From assembly GCF_000485595.1 (NCBI RefSeq), contig NW_014577074.1, positions 428,828 through 472,431 of the forward strand: a stretch of 43,604 bases of DNA, given 5' to 3'. Below the pieces are notes generated by a model. The model searched no databases and had not been told where the DNA came from. It saw only the letters and a list, made by a program, of their open reading frames with translations. Below, piece by piece: positions 1-11,721 of the stretch; position 1 is the stretch's first letter; each line of letters opens with the position of its first letter. The translations under genes and the position numbers were made by a program. This DNA comes from Priapulus caudatus. Taxonomy: Eukaryota; Priapulida; Priapulimorpha; Priapulimorphida; Priapulidae.

Positions 1-149
1 TTTACTAGAATCCCACCACTCCACCACAGAGTCACCGCAGTAGACGTCAGATGAGCGCTGTCGCTCTGCGGCACTTGTTTTCGGCATGTAATGGTAACTA
101 CACATATATTTTGTTTTGGCCTAAGAATACATTTTTGACAATTTTACAG

Positions 150-705
150 GTTGGAGCTGTACTGCCGTGACTTAACCAAGCGTTTCACGGATGTGCGGAT
201 AATCAGTGGACCACTGTGGCTTCCTCGGGAGCAAAATGGGAAAAATATGGTCACCTACCAAGTTCTTGGCAAGAACAATGTGGCCGTGCCCACTCACTTG
301 TTCAAGGTTATCCTTGTTGAGGGAGCATCAGGTGGCTCTCACCAGGCCCTGTCAGCCTTTGTCGTGCCAAATGAGCCCATCTCCAAGCATCAGCAACTGA
401 AGGATTTTCTCGTGCCACTTGAGCATTTGGAAAAGGTGGTCGGCTTTCGCTTTCATCCACAGCTAAATCGAGCACTGCTGAATAATCTGTGCAAGGTCGA
501 CGAATGTCGACTCGCGTCGGCAGACGATTTGGAGTTGTATTACATTCGCAAGAACCTTGGTGCTGCATCATCAACAAAGCAGCTAGATAGTGTCTGGAAG
601 GAACTGGAGCGTAAGAAGCTGAAACCTGACAAGCAACTCATGGATATGTATAACAAGAAGAGGCAGCAATTGTTGCAAAACGCAGAGAGAAAAAGTGAAC
701 TGTGA
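150..705 (+). CDS. EXOG: EXOG-like mitochondrial endo/exonuclease G, last coding exon (5' part outside window)
   Basis: This is the terminal exon of an EXOG homologue, a nuclease of the DNA/RNA non-specific (beta-beta-alpha metal) family that acts at the mitochondrial inner membrane in DNA processing. The splice acceptor is the AG at 148-149 after a T-rich tract, and the exon starts inside a codon. The frame is open for about 184 residues to TGA at 703-705. Family signatures are RFTDVRIISGPLWLP, YQVLGKNNVAVPTHLFKVIL and AFVVPNEPI, which match the end of the nuclease fold. They are followed by LEKVVGFRFHPQLNR and a charged helical tail, which correspond to the C-terminal wing found in EXOG but not in EndoG. 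The catalytic DRGH motif and the mitochondrial targeting signal lie in upstream exons outside the window, so activity cannot be judged. The TTG at 151 is an internal codon and not a start. Confidence 0.93.
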
Positions 706-832
706 GAGTGAATGAGCGATATGTAGGTGCTCAAAAATTAATAGTGGGATAGATTTTAACTCGCCCTCCACTACAAATTTACTCATCTTCCTTTTAAAAA
801 AATTGTCCAGATGCTATTTAATACGAAAGTCA

Positions 833-838
833 AATAAA
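833..838 (+). terminator. Poly(A) signal of EXOG
   Basis: AATAAA lies about 128 bases after the EXOG stop codon, in AT-rich sequence. It is the first canonical signal downstream and is a plausible 3' end. Confidence 0.6.
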
Positions 839-2977
839 GAAATTAAGTGGCATTTAGATGCTCAAAAACAGGTTAAAACTAGCATTTACTGATGCTGTGA
901 GTGCTTGCAATTTTGAACAAATGGTCGTGGTGGTTCATTTACTTTTTACGAATTACATTCATCACTTCACATGGCTTTGTGCTAAATGTGGCATCTTTGG
1001 AACATCTTTATGTGGTAATTAAGAACTGTTAGTGTTTCCAGGAACATTTATGACAGCTTTTCGTTGGGGAATGCAGATTTAACCAAAATGGTACACGAAC
1101 CATGTCAATCACAGGTAGGCAAGGTTCTGGGCGAGTTAGTTGCTTTAATACGCGTGTTATGACATGCAAGCAGAAGGTTCTATTGTAGAACCCTTTATAC
1201 GAATATAATAGATACTGTATAGGAGGACAAGTATATGTGATTATGTCTATAATATGATAGCTAATTTAGATAGTTAATACAAAAAATAAATAAATTTTGT
1301 CATGATAGCTATAAGCAATACAGCTGACAATTGGATTTGCACAACTAGTTGTGCCATCAGTGTTGTAAGCAAATTATTATTGACAGTTTTAAAATATTAA
1401 ACAAATATTTTAATGAATTTGGAACATTGTTAGTGTAGCATAAGTTGATCATACTTGTAACTGAAAATATGTATTACACCTACAGTAGGTTCCCTTTAAA
1501 ATGTCACATTTAATGTTCATTTTAGTAATGTAATGAAAATGTTTCCTTTGTGACTCCATGCTAAAACGCAAGAATTTCTCCTAGCATCAGACCCTCCCAG
1601 AAAAAGATGGGCATAGCTCACAGTTTCGATTTGTGGCAGTGCCATTAGTCCAAACTGCAGGTACCTTTTTCTCAAGTTAATGAAAAATCTGATATATTAT
1701 CTAAGATCATAAGTAGCCTAGTCACCAACGCAACAACGATAGCTCAAAATTTATCTAACAGCCCAAATATAAACATTAAAAGTGAAGCCATTTATAGCAA
1801 TGAAGATTCTACCCTTTTTCAGAAAAGGTAGCTGCCAGCTATCATGCTTAGAAACAAGTATCTATAATTAGCCTTAAATTAAACCAGGATACTAAACTGC
1901 CAGGTCTAATGATACTGGTGCAGTATTGCACCAAAAAAGTGATGATCACTGTAGAATCTGGATTAGCTCTTTCCAGTAACAACAAAAGCATATCACTAGC
2001 TGTCAGATGAGCATTGATGACATGCCGCACTAGCTGCTTGCCTTAGGTAACTGGGCGTTTACAGGCCAATGGACGGAGTTACAAGCACACCATCCAACTA
2101 AGTCACATGAGATGAAAAGATCCGAACATACTACAGGTTAAGTATATCAGTAAATGTATATAGGATCTACATATTTAAGCATATATAACACATTTTATTA
2201 TACAAATGGTGATACTAACACTGTAAGAGAGGGCACTTGGTTAAGATGAGTGAGCTGTAGCACTTGTAATAAATCTGTCAGAGATTGGACGAAATTGAGA
2301 TTACATAAGCATACATACTACTAAACGAACTTTCACAAAAAAGAAACCGATGCATAGCATGGCATATACAACACAACAATGGCAATTGGCAATCTCATAT
2401 AAAGTATTCAAACTAAAATTCCATCGACTCCTATTTCACCTCCAACATATATATGTACACACAGTTGATTCATGTGGTAGACCCACGATTCATCATCCAC
2501 AATGAACATAAAATATACTAACTGGAAACTACTGGACTCCTAGCCTATCCATGATATCTGTACTCAACAGGGGATCTATGTTTTCAACCTGCTATCATGA
2601 GGTTGTAATATAGATATTATGTACATTCCCTCATCATTAGCAAAATTATTAGAACACATCTGCTGAAAGAACACTTTGAATATTCTGCTCTAAACGTTGT
2701 ACATAATCCTATTGTAATGTACTTTAGGCCCCAGATTGTAATCACAATTAGTTTTACTAGTACAGATAATACTTAGTATAGGTACTACGAAATATCAGAA
2801 CAAATTGCTACCTTATGTAGATTGCTTACATAGCCTGCAGCATCGAAACTGCAACTCTTTACAAAAAACTAAAATAAACATGAATGCCATTTTAAAGTTG
2901 GGTTGTAATCCCTTTTCAAACAACCTCTATAAATTATTAAATTTAAAAGGGTCATGGAGTCAGGGTCAGTGGGTGTA
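839..2977. other. Convergent intergenic region between EXOG and the KNL2 gene
   Basis: EXOG (+) and the KNL2-like gene (-) end tail to tail here. The sequence is AT-rich and I found no reading frame that looks like a gene. The 3' UTR of the minus-strand gene must lie in the right part. One complement of AATAAA is at 2194-2199, about 780 bases past its stop, but I cannot say that it is used. Confidence 0.6.
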
Positions 2978-4047
2978 TTATGCATCTGACCAGTAGTGAT
3001 CAAGCTCTTCCTCAGATTCATCAGAGTCTGGCCGTCCATAGTCAATTGCACCTTTATTTTCTAGGACATTTTTTGCAGCAGCATTGTTGATATCCTAAAA
3101 TATAAGATGTTCTCTGTGGTACACATTCATAAAAATATAGATACACGTCCAATGTCCTATTATGATGACATATCTGCCGCATCCCTGAATTTATCTACAA
3201 TGCAATGTCCTTTATTAATGTTCACGTAACTGTGATCTGGGGGGGAGGGGATTACTGTTAAAACGTTAAATCACAGCCAAGTGTCTGTTTATGAGATAGA
3301 AAGTTGCGTAAATATATTCTCAAGTGCACACAAACATTTAAAAGCTCTAGTACCTTGCTGTGTTGGCTGGTGGCTGACTGTAGTTTTGAAGGTTCTGGTG
3401 TGGCATGATCAAATCTTCTTCCTTGATACTTATGAATATATCGATCAACTTGATTTCTGAAATACATATAATAGCATTACAAATAAAAAGGTTTTTAACA
3501 CAAGAGCAATTTATTTTTCTATCTGTGCCACAGAATGATTGACTTGGACACTTACATGTTTGCACTAAAGACGACTGGTGTTGTGAAACTACCAAACTTG
3601 GGTGTCTTCTTTTTGGATGGTGGAACCCATGTGATAGCTCTCTCACCGGGCGTTCTCATGAAACTCTTCATCGTACTAGCACTCAGAGAATCCATGAAGC
3701 TGTCTCCTTCTACTAAGCTTGCCTGCAATATGTGTGTAAGTTAAGTTTTAGATGGTGAAGGGAACAAATTGAGTCGGCATGGTAACAATGATGCAGTTGA
3801 CATTGATCTCATGATGCCCTAAAACGGCAGGATTGGACGTGCTATGGAAGAATTGATCATGAGCATACGCGGAAAATTATCTCTGCTCATGAAATTACCT
3901 TAGCTTTCTTCGGATTATTCCTAAAGGGAGTTGAATCAAATAGATCGTCCTCACTATACCCCTCATCATGTTGCTCCAACATATCTCTCATCTGTCTCTT
4001 GCGTTTCATCGTTCCCTTTTTCGCTGTTATCAGAGCTGGTGCTTTAG
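2978..4047 (-). CDS. MIS18BP1: KNL2 C-terminal exons
   Basis: Exons 4047-3899, 3722-3556, 3456-3354 and 3094-2978. The first carries KAPALITAKKGTMKRKRQMR, then LEQHDEGYSEDDLFDSTPF, matching the conserved C-terminal block of MIS18BP1 (ITA..GT.KRK.QMR..LE, then D..F..TPF). The next has TWVPPSKKKTPKFGSF and VVFSANI, followed across an intron by NQVDRYIHKYQ, also a family feature. The last exon ends in an acidic, aromatic tail (DESEEELDHYWSDA) and TAA. The consecutive good splice sites and the conserved blocks make this the most secure part of the gene. Confidence 0.9.
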
Positions 4048-7000
4048 CTAGAATGACGGTATTTACTTAAATTACTCGGGTCACCTTGTTGCTGCATAGA
4101 AACTACACAAAAAGACTACTAGAGAATTACTAACACAAATTCACTGGCCACAGGCATATGAGCTGTAATTAGTTATCTATCTTACTTTCAAGTCTAATGC
4201 TTGGTATATAAACTGTGCTCCACAAATACACTATGCTCCACAAATACAATGTGCATGTTGCCATATATTACTTATATGGATCACTAAGATATAAACATAT
4301 TTTATATAGAGATTCACGTAACCGAATTTGCCGCTATCACTATATATTTGGTTAGTGCATTCATCTGAATAATTCACAATTCTGGTAAATGCAGAATGAA
4401 AATGAAAGAACTAAATGAAAATCAGGCTTTGTAGTAAGCACTGTGGTGAGCCCACTGCTACACTAGATATCCCAATAATATGCACTCCAGCAAGTTATTA
4501 TTACCTTTCTTCATTGACTTTTTCTCGTCTGATAACTCATCATCTTCATAGTAGAACTGATGACATTCCATAGCTGTCCGGTTGCCCATATAATTAGCAA
4601 CGTCATTCCAGAAGGTTCGTGAGGATGGATTAAATCTGAGCATTGTTCTGAGAGTAAAGACAATCAAACTTACACAAAGATGTATATGACAGTTATAAAT
4701 AAGAATTTAACCTACACATGTATCAACACTTAATCATTCCATCTATTTATTAACAATAAACCAGCAGGATTACCTTTCTAGCTTGCTAACGTCTTTTTTA
4801 TCCCACACGGCATTTTTGTCTGCTTCCAGTTGATTACAGGTGCTCCCACGTGTAGAACTAGTACATTTTTCTACATATTGATTGCGTTTTCCATCACCTA
4901 TAATCCAATCAATTGCTTGTCTTTCAGGTGACATGTTATGTAATTTACTTAGCAAAAGACTCACTAGATAAAAATCAAAAGGCCTACTGCTTAGGGTAGA
5001 TTAGAATGTAACGTTTACTACAGAAATGAGTTCTAACATCCATAAATTTGTGGAAGATATTGACACCATAATGACATGGCTAATGCTACAGACTGTAATA
5101 AAAAATAAACCGTAGATTTACTAACCGGATGACTTGGTTCTACTTGATGCCTTTGGAGTTTCAGTGATGGCGCACGTCATTTCCACTTTAGAATCTTGGA
5201 CCACGGGCACTCGAGTATGCCTCCAGGAAAGCAGAGGTGGAGTATCTAGTTCATCATTATCATCATCACAAAGGCTGATAATCCTGTTCCTTTGTCCCAA
5301 TTCCTCCCCTGCTGACTCATTTAGCAGTAAAACTCTAGCCTTTCTGCTTTTTTCTATTTCATATGTAGTTCCACATTCCTTGGCTTGTTTGTGAATGTGT
5401 TTTTTATTATCTAGTATATTAGCCTTTTTTAGCACACCATTTCGCTTTTGTTCCAATCTCTGCTTTGTTCGTTTCTCCTCAATCTCATCACAGACTCCTG
5501 CATTTCTTATACTTTCTCTTTTCCCTCTTCTCTTTGACCGCCTTAAAGGTTCCTCCTCAACCTCACTACCCGCTACTTCATTTTGCACACCTTTACTTCT
5601 ACCTTTCCTTTGTCCAACAATACCTTTTGTAACCACCTGATATTCTTTATCATTTCTTACGCTGTTTGTCTTCTCTATCTTCTTTGGCCGCCTTATAGGT
5701 TCCTTTTCAACCTCGCTATCTTCTGATTCATTTCTCGTCCTTTTTCTTGATTTTCTTTGGCTGAACCGAAATACAGGTTCCTTGTCCACCTCATCATCCC
5801 CTACTTCATTCCTCATTGTTGCTCTTTTTGCTCTTCTCCTGATCTGTCTTACAGGTTCCTCTTCAACCTCACTATCTTCTGCTTCATTTCTAATTTCTTT
5901 TCCTGTCTTTCGTCCCCTTAACAAAAATACAGGTTCCTCTTCAACATCATTATCATCTACTTCATTTTGCATTCCTTTACTTCCGCCTTTCCTTGATTGT
6001 CCCATAAGCTCCTCTTTATTCTCACTATCTTCATTATTATTTCTCTCGCTTTTCAACGGCTCTCTTCTCTTTGACCGCCTTATAGGCTCCTCTTCAAACT
6101 CACTACCCGCTACTTCATTCCTCATTGTTGCTCTTTTTGCTCTTCTCCTGATCTGTCTTACAGGTTCCTTTTCAACCTCACTATCTTCTGCTTCATTTCT
6201 AATTTCTTTTCCTTTCTTTCGTCCCCTTAACAAAAATACAGGTTCCTCTTCAACATTATTATCATCTACTTCATTTTGCATTCCTTTACTTCTGCCTTTC
6301 CTTGATTGTCCCATAAGTTCCTCTTTATTCTCACTATCTTCATTATTATTTCTCTCGCTTGTCAACGGCTCTCTTCTCTTTGACCGCCTTATAGGTTCCT
6401 CTTCAACCTCACTACACGCTACTTCATTTTGCATTCCTTTACTTCTACCTCTCCTTGATTGTCCCATAAGCTCCTCTTTATTCTCACCATCTTCATCATT
6501 ATTTCTCTCGCTTTTCAACATCTCTCTTCTCTTTGGCCGACTTATAGGTTCCGCTTCAACCTCACTACCCGCTAATTCATTTTGCACTCCTTTACTTCTA
6601 CCTCTCCTTGATTGTCCCATAAGCTCCTCTTTATTCTCACTATCTTCATCATTATTTCTCTCGCTTTTCAATGGCTCTCTTCTCTTTGGCCGACTTATAG
6701 GTTCCTCTTCAACCTCACTACCCGCTACTTCATTTTGCACTCCTTTACTTCTACCTTTCCTTTGTCCAACAAGACCTTTTGTAACCACCTGATCTTCTTT
6801 ATCATTTCTTACGCTGTTCGTCTTCTCTATCTTCTTTGGCCGCCTTATAGGTTCCTTTTCAACCTCACTATCCCCCACTTCATTCCTCGTTGTAGCTCTT
6901 TTCTCTCTTCGCCTTAATCGCCGTATGGGGTCCTCTTCACTTTCACTATCAACTACACGTCTCACTCTTTTCATTCTCGTCGACTGCCTAGTTGATTCCT

Positions 7001-10000
7001 CCCTAACTTCACTATCAATTACACCACTTTTTACTCCTGCTCTTCTCTTCCTTTGCTTCACTGCCTTTGATGATTCTGCTTTAACTTCACTATCTATCAA
7101 CTGCTCTCTTCTGTGGGACACATTTGTGAGCGTTACATTAAACTTACTACCCATCGAGTCATTTCTTTCGCTCTCCATCTTTGTATTGGTTTTAGGAGTA
7201 CTGGTGCGCCTGCCGAAACGCTGAAACAGGCATCAGTTTACATATTAAATTAAATGATAATTATAAGAAGTTACTTCATATTTTCATTTCAAAACACCAA
7301 TCTACCTGATATTTGTCAGTATATTTCTCACTAACCATCTCAATTAACATTTATTGTTGGCATATGCATAGCCTTGTGTTCCTATGATGACAGGAAAGCT
7401 TTCTGCTCCACTCCCATGAATTAAAACATAGGCTCACCCTATGTTTGTCATTTTCTCTTCAACTATTACCCACCGATTTTGATAGTCTATTTCAAGAGCA
7501 CGTAAACCCTAGAGCGAGCGATGATAAAAACTGAAAACCATATTTTAAATTCAGTTGAATTAAGTAAGGTAACATTACAGGTACATCAACTTAGGTTATG
7601 CACATAATTTAAACAATGTACTACTTTTAGTAATCAGCAATTCTTGCTAGAATTATTGAGACCCACCGCTCGTCCATGCCACGTTCTCGAGCCGAGCTAG
7701 AAGTGCATACACTAGACGTATCTATACCAGATTATTATAGGCATTTTCGGTTGGGGCACGAGAACTCTCTCTCTCACTCGCTCTCTCTCTCTCTCAGCTT
7801 TTAGAGCCGAAGAAAAGTTGGTGTTTTCGTTAGTCATTGACCATGATTTGACGAATAAGATCAATGAAATTAGGGAACATATGCGATGTACATTACGTGT
7901 ATGTACAAGGAATGCTGGTTGCATCTAGGCCACATTGTTTTCATTAGTTATTGCAGGGCAAAGTGATTGAGTGTAGTATGTTGGTGTTGTCAATTATCAG
8001 TATATTAAGTTATAATCACCACAGAACATGTTATATGTTACCATAGTTATGGCCTGCCCATTGTGTTAGCCTAATAAGAGCACTGCCAAATAAAGATTAT
8101 GGTAAAATCAGCTGCTGCCGGTAGATTACAACTGAATCATTAAAAATCACTGAGTTATTTCTGGCTGTGATAATCGGAGATCCTCTATGCACTTCTAGCT
8201 CAGCTCAGCAACACAACGGAGACAGTTGGCTGATCCTATTGATTCAAGCAAGCACAGCTGATAAAGTGGAACGTCATTCAAACTATGCGGTTAAAATATT
8301 TAATTTTAGTGAAAACAAATTTTATGTTTTCATCTTTATTTGCTATAGAGTTCATGTGCTCTTGATTACTTGCTCAAAAAGAATTGCTGGGCACGTGGTT
8401 GCTTCCCCTAGTGTTCAGGGAGGAACACATAGGGACATAGATGTGACATAATCATTAAAAAATAAATTATTGGTCACATTATGTAAATGTGCACGTGACA
8501 CTATCATATCATTAACCAACACTAAAAAAATAAAAATAAAGAGAACTCCCACTGCACATGTGTTTAAACGTTTGCTTTTGCAGATATATTCTGCAAACAA
8601 CTTATCAATGGAAAATTCAGTAATTCAATGCAGTACTTTCTTTTCTATTGCTATTACTAATAATTATTTTGGCTGATCAAGTTCAGCTATAGGTAAACTA
8701 TCATTTTGTTTTTATACATCCGACATTCTTTTGCCCCAGGAAAACGCTCTTACTTGTACCGATTTATAATTAATGGTCGGTGTTAAATGATCTGCCGTCT
8801 CCACATGTATAGTGACATGTCCATCTTCAGACCACTGATTGGTCATTACCCTTGACCCAGTCCAGTAGGCGAGTGGAGGTATGACTGTGCGGCCTGATCT
8901 TGACTGTGGCAGGTCCGCCACCTGCAACTTGTCATCATTCCACACTGCCAACAGAGATAAGTCCACAATGCATACCTAATTTCCAGCTAAAGAATGCTTG
9001 GTTTACTGAGTCATTCATTATAAAAGGAATAAATAGGAACTCAACTACACTTCACCATGCCATATGTTTGTACATACTTTATTTGAGTTGTAACGCATGA
9101 ATACACATAAAATGAGATCCTCACCCGATGTGCACAATATGCTAGTTGAATCCAGGCAATCATCATCATCATCGCTATCGTATCTCTTGTAATAGTGATT
9201 TTTAATGACCTCTTTCCAGTTCAATGGGAAGCCAGTTGCAAAAGCTTTAAGCACTGGGACTGTCATATCTGCAAAACACAAAAGTTACATAGTACTTTAT
9301 TGGTGGTTAATAATAGTTTACTTGGCTATCACATCTGTAAATGCTAACAAGAATACAGTCTAGACCTTCCCCTTTGAGCCTGCGTGATACTGAACCATTT
9401 CCATTCACTCAGCTGTCAAATCAGTGACACCAGAGTGACACTGTGTGCAGTATACAATTTCATTAGTGACACATTACTGAGGATAGAATACGGCAGCTTT
9501 AACCTAGTACAATATTAATATGGGTCCACATACTATAACACTGATTATGACAAAAATAATCTGGATTTATATTTAAAATACAGTAATATCCCACGCTACA
9601 ACAACCCAGGTTTATGTCAACTTACAGATACATTATTTGTAAATTATTACCTCTTTTACTTACAACTTGAAATGAAAATTTGCACTCGGGTAACTTTTCA
9701 AAAGAATTAGTGGGATTTTCTACCCAAAAATGTAGTGGTAAATCAGTAAATCACTATAGATAACATTCATGTAATTAATATGCAACCAGCTGCTAACACA
9801 ACTGGGGGGCCTCTTTTATATGTGTAACATACCGCTATGATATAAGACGGTTTGGCCTACACGTGGACTGCTTATGAATTGTATTTCTGTAATCAGCCCC
9901 CCACCCCACCCACATCTAGTATAGTCTAGGTTCACATCACCTATTTAAGAGCAGTTCACAACGACCACAACTGCTACAGTGAGCCGTACAATTGAAAAAG

Positions 10001-11721
10001 AACTGTAAACAGGCAGAACTGGCTTTAAGGTTAGAGCCTGGTGACTACCTTTAGAATTTACCAAACAGAGGAAAGATGGCTAGAAGGCCAAACCTTATGG
10101 ACATGGACAGACGCAATAGCACAGTACTGTTGCGGTGGGAGGGAGTGGAGCTGCAATTTTCTCGTGTTTCCGCCTAGATTAGTAAATTTGTTGCCTGCTT
10201 TTTTTGCAGCAAGTACTTGCTACCTGGCATCAAAGTTCATTTCTAACCTCTACTGTGTTACACCATCAGATAATTAACATATCTGTTTGAAAAGGATTAA
10301 GTGCATTCATAATTATCATTCTAGTTCATCGTTCAGCCAAACGATTACCCGTAGGTATGCACATCCAATTATATATCGGAAGCCAATAAGAAAACGTTAT
10401 TCACATTACAGATTTTTCTGTTAACAATGGTTATTGGAATGCAGTATGTAATGTATGGTTATGCTGTATTGCCCTACCTGGTTGTGTCCAGGCAACCTTA
10501 GACAACGGACCACTGAGCCTGTATGTTGAGCCACTGATAGTCTGTACAACTTTGGCAGTCACTCGCTTTACAATGGCAGCACTATGCCAATACCGAGCAA
10601 TTTCGTCACCATTGCTACAAGAAATAAAAAGTAAATATTGTGAAAATAACTGACATAGCATATATATCAGATATATACATGTTTATCATTGTGCAAACAC
10701 ATGTATTAATAACATTTGGATTACACAAAATGTCCAGAAAGATGTAGCCGGATCTTACCACACTTTTTATCATAAAAAAGAGATATACATCACTTGTACA
10801 CAACAAACACATATTGGAATTTAAAAATGTATGTCGAAGTAAAAGGAGTCTATCAATTGATAGACTCCTGAGAGTATTGTTATGCAAAAAACACAAATGA
10901 TCAAACACAACTGCACATCCATGACATCATTTGCTAGTTTATAATACTTGGCTGCCACACCCTTAGCTATTCCTATTACAGATGAATCAACACCAATAAA
11001 TATTTACTTTGTTTAACAAATTAAGTAGCATTCAAATACAGAGATTACCATTATGTTGCACTTGTAAGTAGGATGAAGGTAGGTTATGATGAAATATGAT
11101 GGACACAAAATCTTACCCCACCCCGTATGATTATATAGCTGTAAATTATATAATATATGCCTACCTTAATTTTTCTTTAGATCCTTCCAAACAGATCTTG
11201 CCAGTTTTCCCATTTCCTGCCTTCATGATTGTCCAGTTGTACAGGAATGTAGGTTTGCATTCATTTGCAGCACACTTTTTTCTCATATTCTGATGTTGTG
11301 TTGCTTTCTCTTGATCCTTCTCGTGTGGTGTCATCTTCTCTTCTTCTTTCTCATGTTGCACCACCTTCTTTTCTTCCTTTCTATGTTGCATCATCTTCTC
11401 TTGTTTCTTCTCAGATTGTGCCACCTTCTCCTGTTCCTTCACATGTTGCATCACCTTCTCTTGTTCCTTTCTATGTTGCATCATCTTCTCTTGTTTCTTC
11501 TCAGATTGTGCCACCTTCTCCTGTTCCTTCACATGTTGCATCACCTTCTCTTGTTCCTTTCTATGTTGCACAATTTTCTCTCGTTGATTCCTATGTTGCA
11601 CCATCTTCTCTTGTTCCTTTCTATGTTGCACAATTTTCTCTCGTTGATTCCTATGTTGCACCATCTTCTCTTGTTCCTTCTTATGTTGTACAAACTTCTC
11701 TTGTTTCGTTTGCGTGCTCAT
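2978..11721 (-). CDS. MIS18BP1: MIS18BP1/KNL2-like centromere protein, main body (11 exons, 1330 codons)
   Basis: Exons on the minus strand: 11721-11165, 10614-10478, 9268-9125, 8944-8754, 7220-5126, 4963-4774, 4647-4505, 4047-3899, 3722-3556, 3456-3354, 3094-2978 (TAA at 2980-2978). All ten introns are GT-AG, phases agree throughout, and the total is 3993 nt. Domains by residue: 10-residue repeat array about 5-150; SANTA about 157-253; CENP-C-like motif about 295-311; repeated acidic/basic tract about 358-1041; Myb/SANT about 1093-1138; then the C-terminal block with KAPALITAKKGTMKRKRQMR. This combination is specific to MIS18BP1 (M18BP1/KNL2), which recruits the Mis18 complex and the CENP-A chaperone to centromeres. 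The ATG at 11721-11719 is the first in frame after an upstream TGA, but the real N-terminus is probably in exons at 17153-22443, so this start may be spurious. Confidence 0.88.
4505..4963 (-). CDS. MIS18BP1: KNL2 exons coding the Myb/SANT domain
   Basis: Exons 4963-4774 and 4647-4505. Together they read WDKKDVSKLERTMLRF, then SSRTFWNDVANYMGNR and TAMECHQFYY, a Myb/SANT three-helix domain with its three spaced aromatic anchors (W, FW, FYY) and the MIS18BP1-type AxECHxFY end. The intron falls inside helix 1 to 2, with phases matching. The domain is about 46 residues long, normal for the family, and SANT domains of MIS18BP1 are implicated in chromatin association. An acidic stretch EDDELSDE follows. 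Confidence 0.9.
5126..7220 (-). CDS. MIS18BP1: KNL2 large exon of alternating acidic and basic repeats
   Basis: One 2095-nt exon (acceptor gtttcag| at 7221, donor TCCG|gttagt at 5126) codes about 698 residues of low-complexity protein. Acidic patches (SEVEEEP, NNNEDSENKEEL) alternate with basic patches (RRSKRREP, SRKGRSKG, RRRAKRAT). A unit of about 51 residues (153 bp) beginning near AGSEVEEEP is present in at least four recognisable copies, mixed with a second module of the same length that carries VFLLRGRK and IRRRAKRATM. The exon lies between the CENP-C-like motif and the SANT domain, where MIS18BP1 proteins are long and poorly conserved. It is probably disordered and may contact chromatin; that is inference. 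Antisense frames of this exon stay open only because of the repeat composition. Confidence 0.85.
7766..7798. repeat. CT microsatellite
   Basis: A nearly pure CT run, interrupted by two A and one G, in the KNL2 intron between the CENP-C-like exon and the large repeat exon. Confidence 0.8.
8754..8944 (-). CDS. MIS18BP1: KNL2 exon with a CENP-C-like (CENPC-k) motif
   Basis: After acceptor ggcag| at 8945 the exon codes 63 full codons and ends at CAA|gtaaga (8754). It contains RSGRTVIPPLAYWTGSR, which follows the CENP-C motif pattern: basic residues, R, then PPL.YW and a final R. In CENP-C this segment contacts the acidic patch and C-terminus of CENP-A on nucleosomes. KNL2 proteins of plants and of non-mammalian vertebrates carry the same motif downstream of SANTA, and the order is the same here. 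The start of the next exon (RFGRRTSTP) is also basic. Assignment rests on pattern and position; no structure or profile score was computed. Confidence 0.82.
9125..10614 (-). CDS. MIS18BP1: KNL2 exons completing the SANTA domain
   Basis: Two exons, 10614-10478 and 9268-9125. The first reads NGDEIARYWHSAAIVKR, then VVQTISGSTYRLSGP, the diagnostic SANTA core (WHS..IV.R, then V.T.SG..Y.L.G). The second reads LKAFATGFPLNWKEVI, the FxxGFPxxW end of the domain, and then runs into an acidic stretch (SDDDDD). SANTA domains occur beside SANT/Myb domains in MIS18BP1/KNL2 proteins and help centromere targeting. Acceptors and donors: ttgtag|C at 10614, CCAG|gtaggg at 10478, tttgcag|AT at 9268, CGG|gtgagg at 9125. 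Reading phase is kept across both introns. Confidence 0.9.
10844..10869. repeat. Perfect 26-bp palindrome in KNL2 SANTA intron
   Basis: A perfect palindrome with half-site AGGAGTCTATCAA, centred at 10856/10857. The same half-site occurs in the BABAM2 intron hairpin at 37635-37671. Confidence 0.85.
11165..11721 (-). CDS. MIS18BP1: KNL2 exon: 10-residue repeat array and start of SANTA domain
   Basis: The exon codes about fourteen tandem 10-residue units of the type KxVQHRKEQE, each 30 bp of DNA, from about 11712 down to about 11296. Units are rich in K, E and Q with a nearly fixed QH, which suggests a long charged helix; the 10-residue spacing is not a heptad, so an ordinary coiled coil is not certain. 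The last part, PTFLYNWTIMKAGNGKTGK followed by ICLEG, is the first strand region of a SANTA domain (conserved W, then CxEG). The donor is AAG|gtag at 11165/11164. Upstream of the ATG the repeat similarity stops abruptly near 11713-11721, and a stop codon follows in frame. The exon therefore looks cut off on its 5' side. Confidence 0.82.

Noticed and set aside
151-153. TTG at 151 as start of the EXOG-like frame
   Set aside because: It is preceded by a splice acceptor and continues the conserved EXOG sequence; it is an internal codon.
5134-7224. Plus-strand serine/leucine-rich frames
   Set aside because: They are antisense to the KNL2 repeat exon, open only because of its repeats, and lack a recognisable domain. 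The minus strand has the SANT and SANTA context.
11296-11712. Regular 30-bp repeats considered as a CRISPR array
   Set aside because: No spacers; units are directly adjacent, in frame, and inside an exon of an animal gene.
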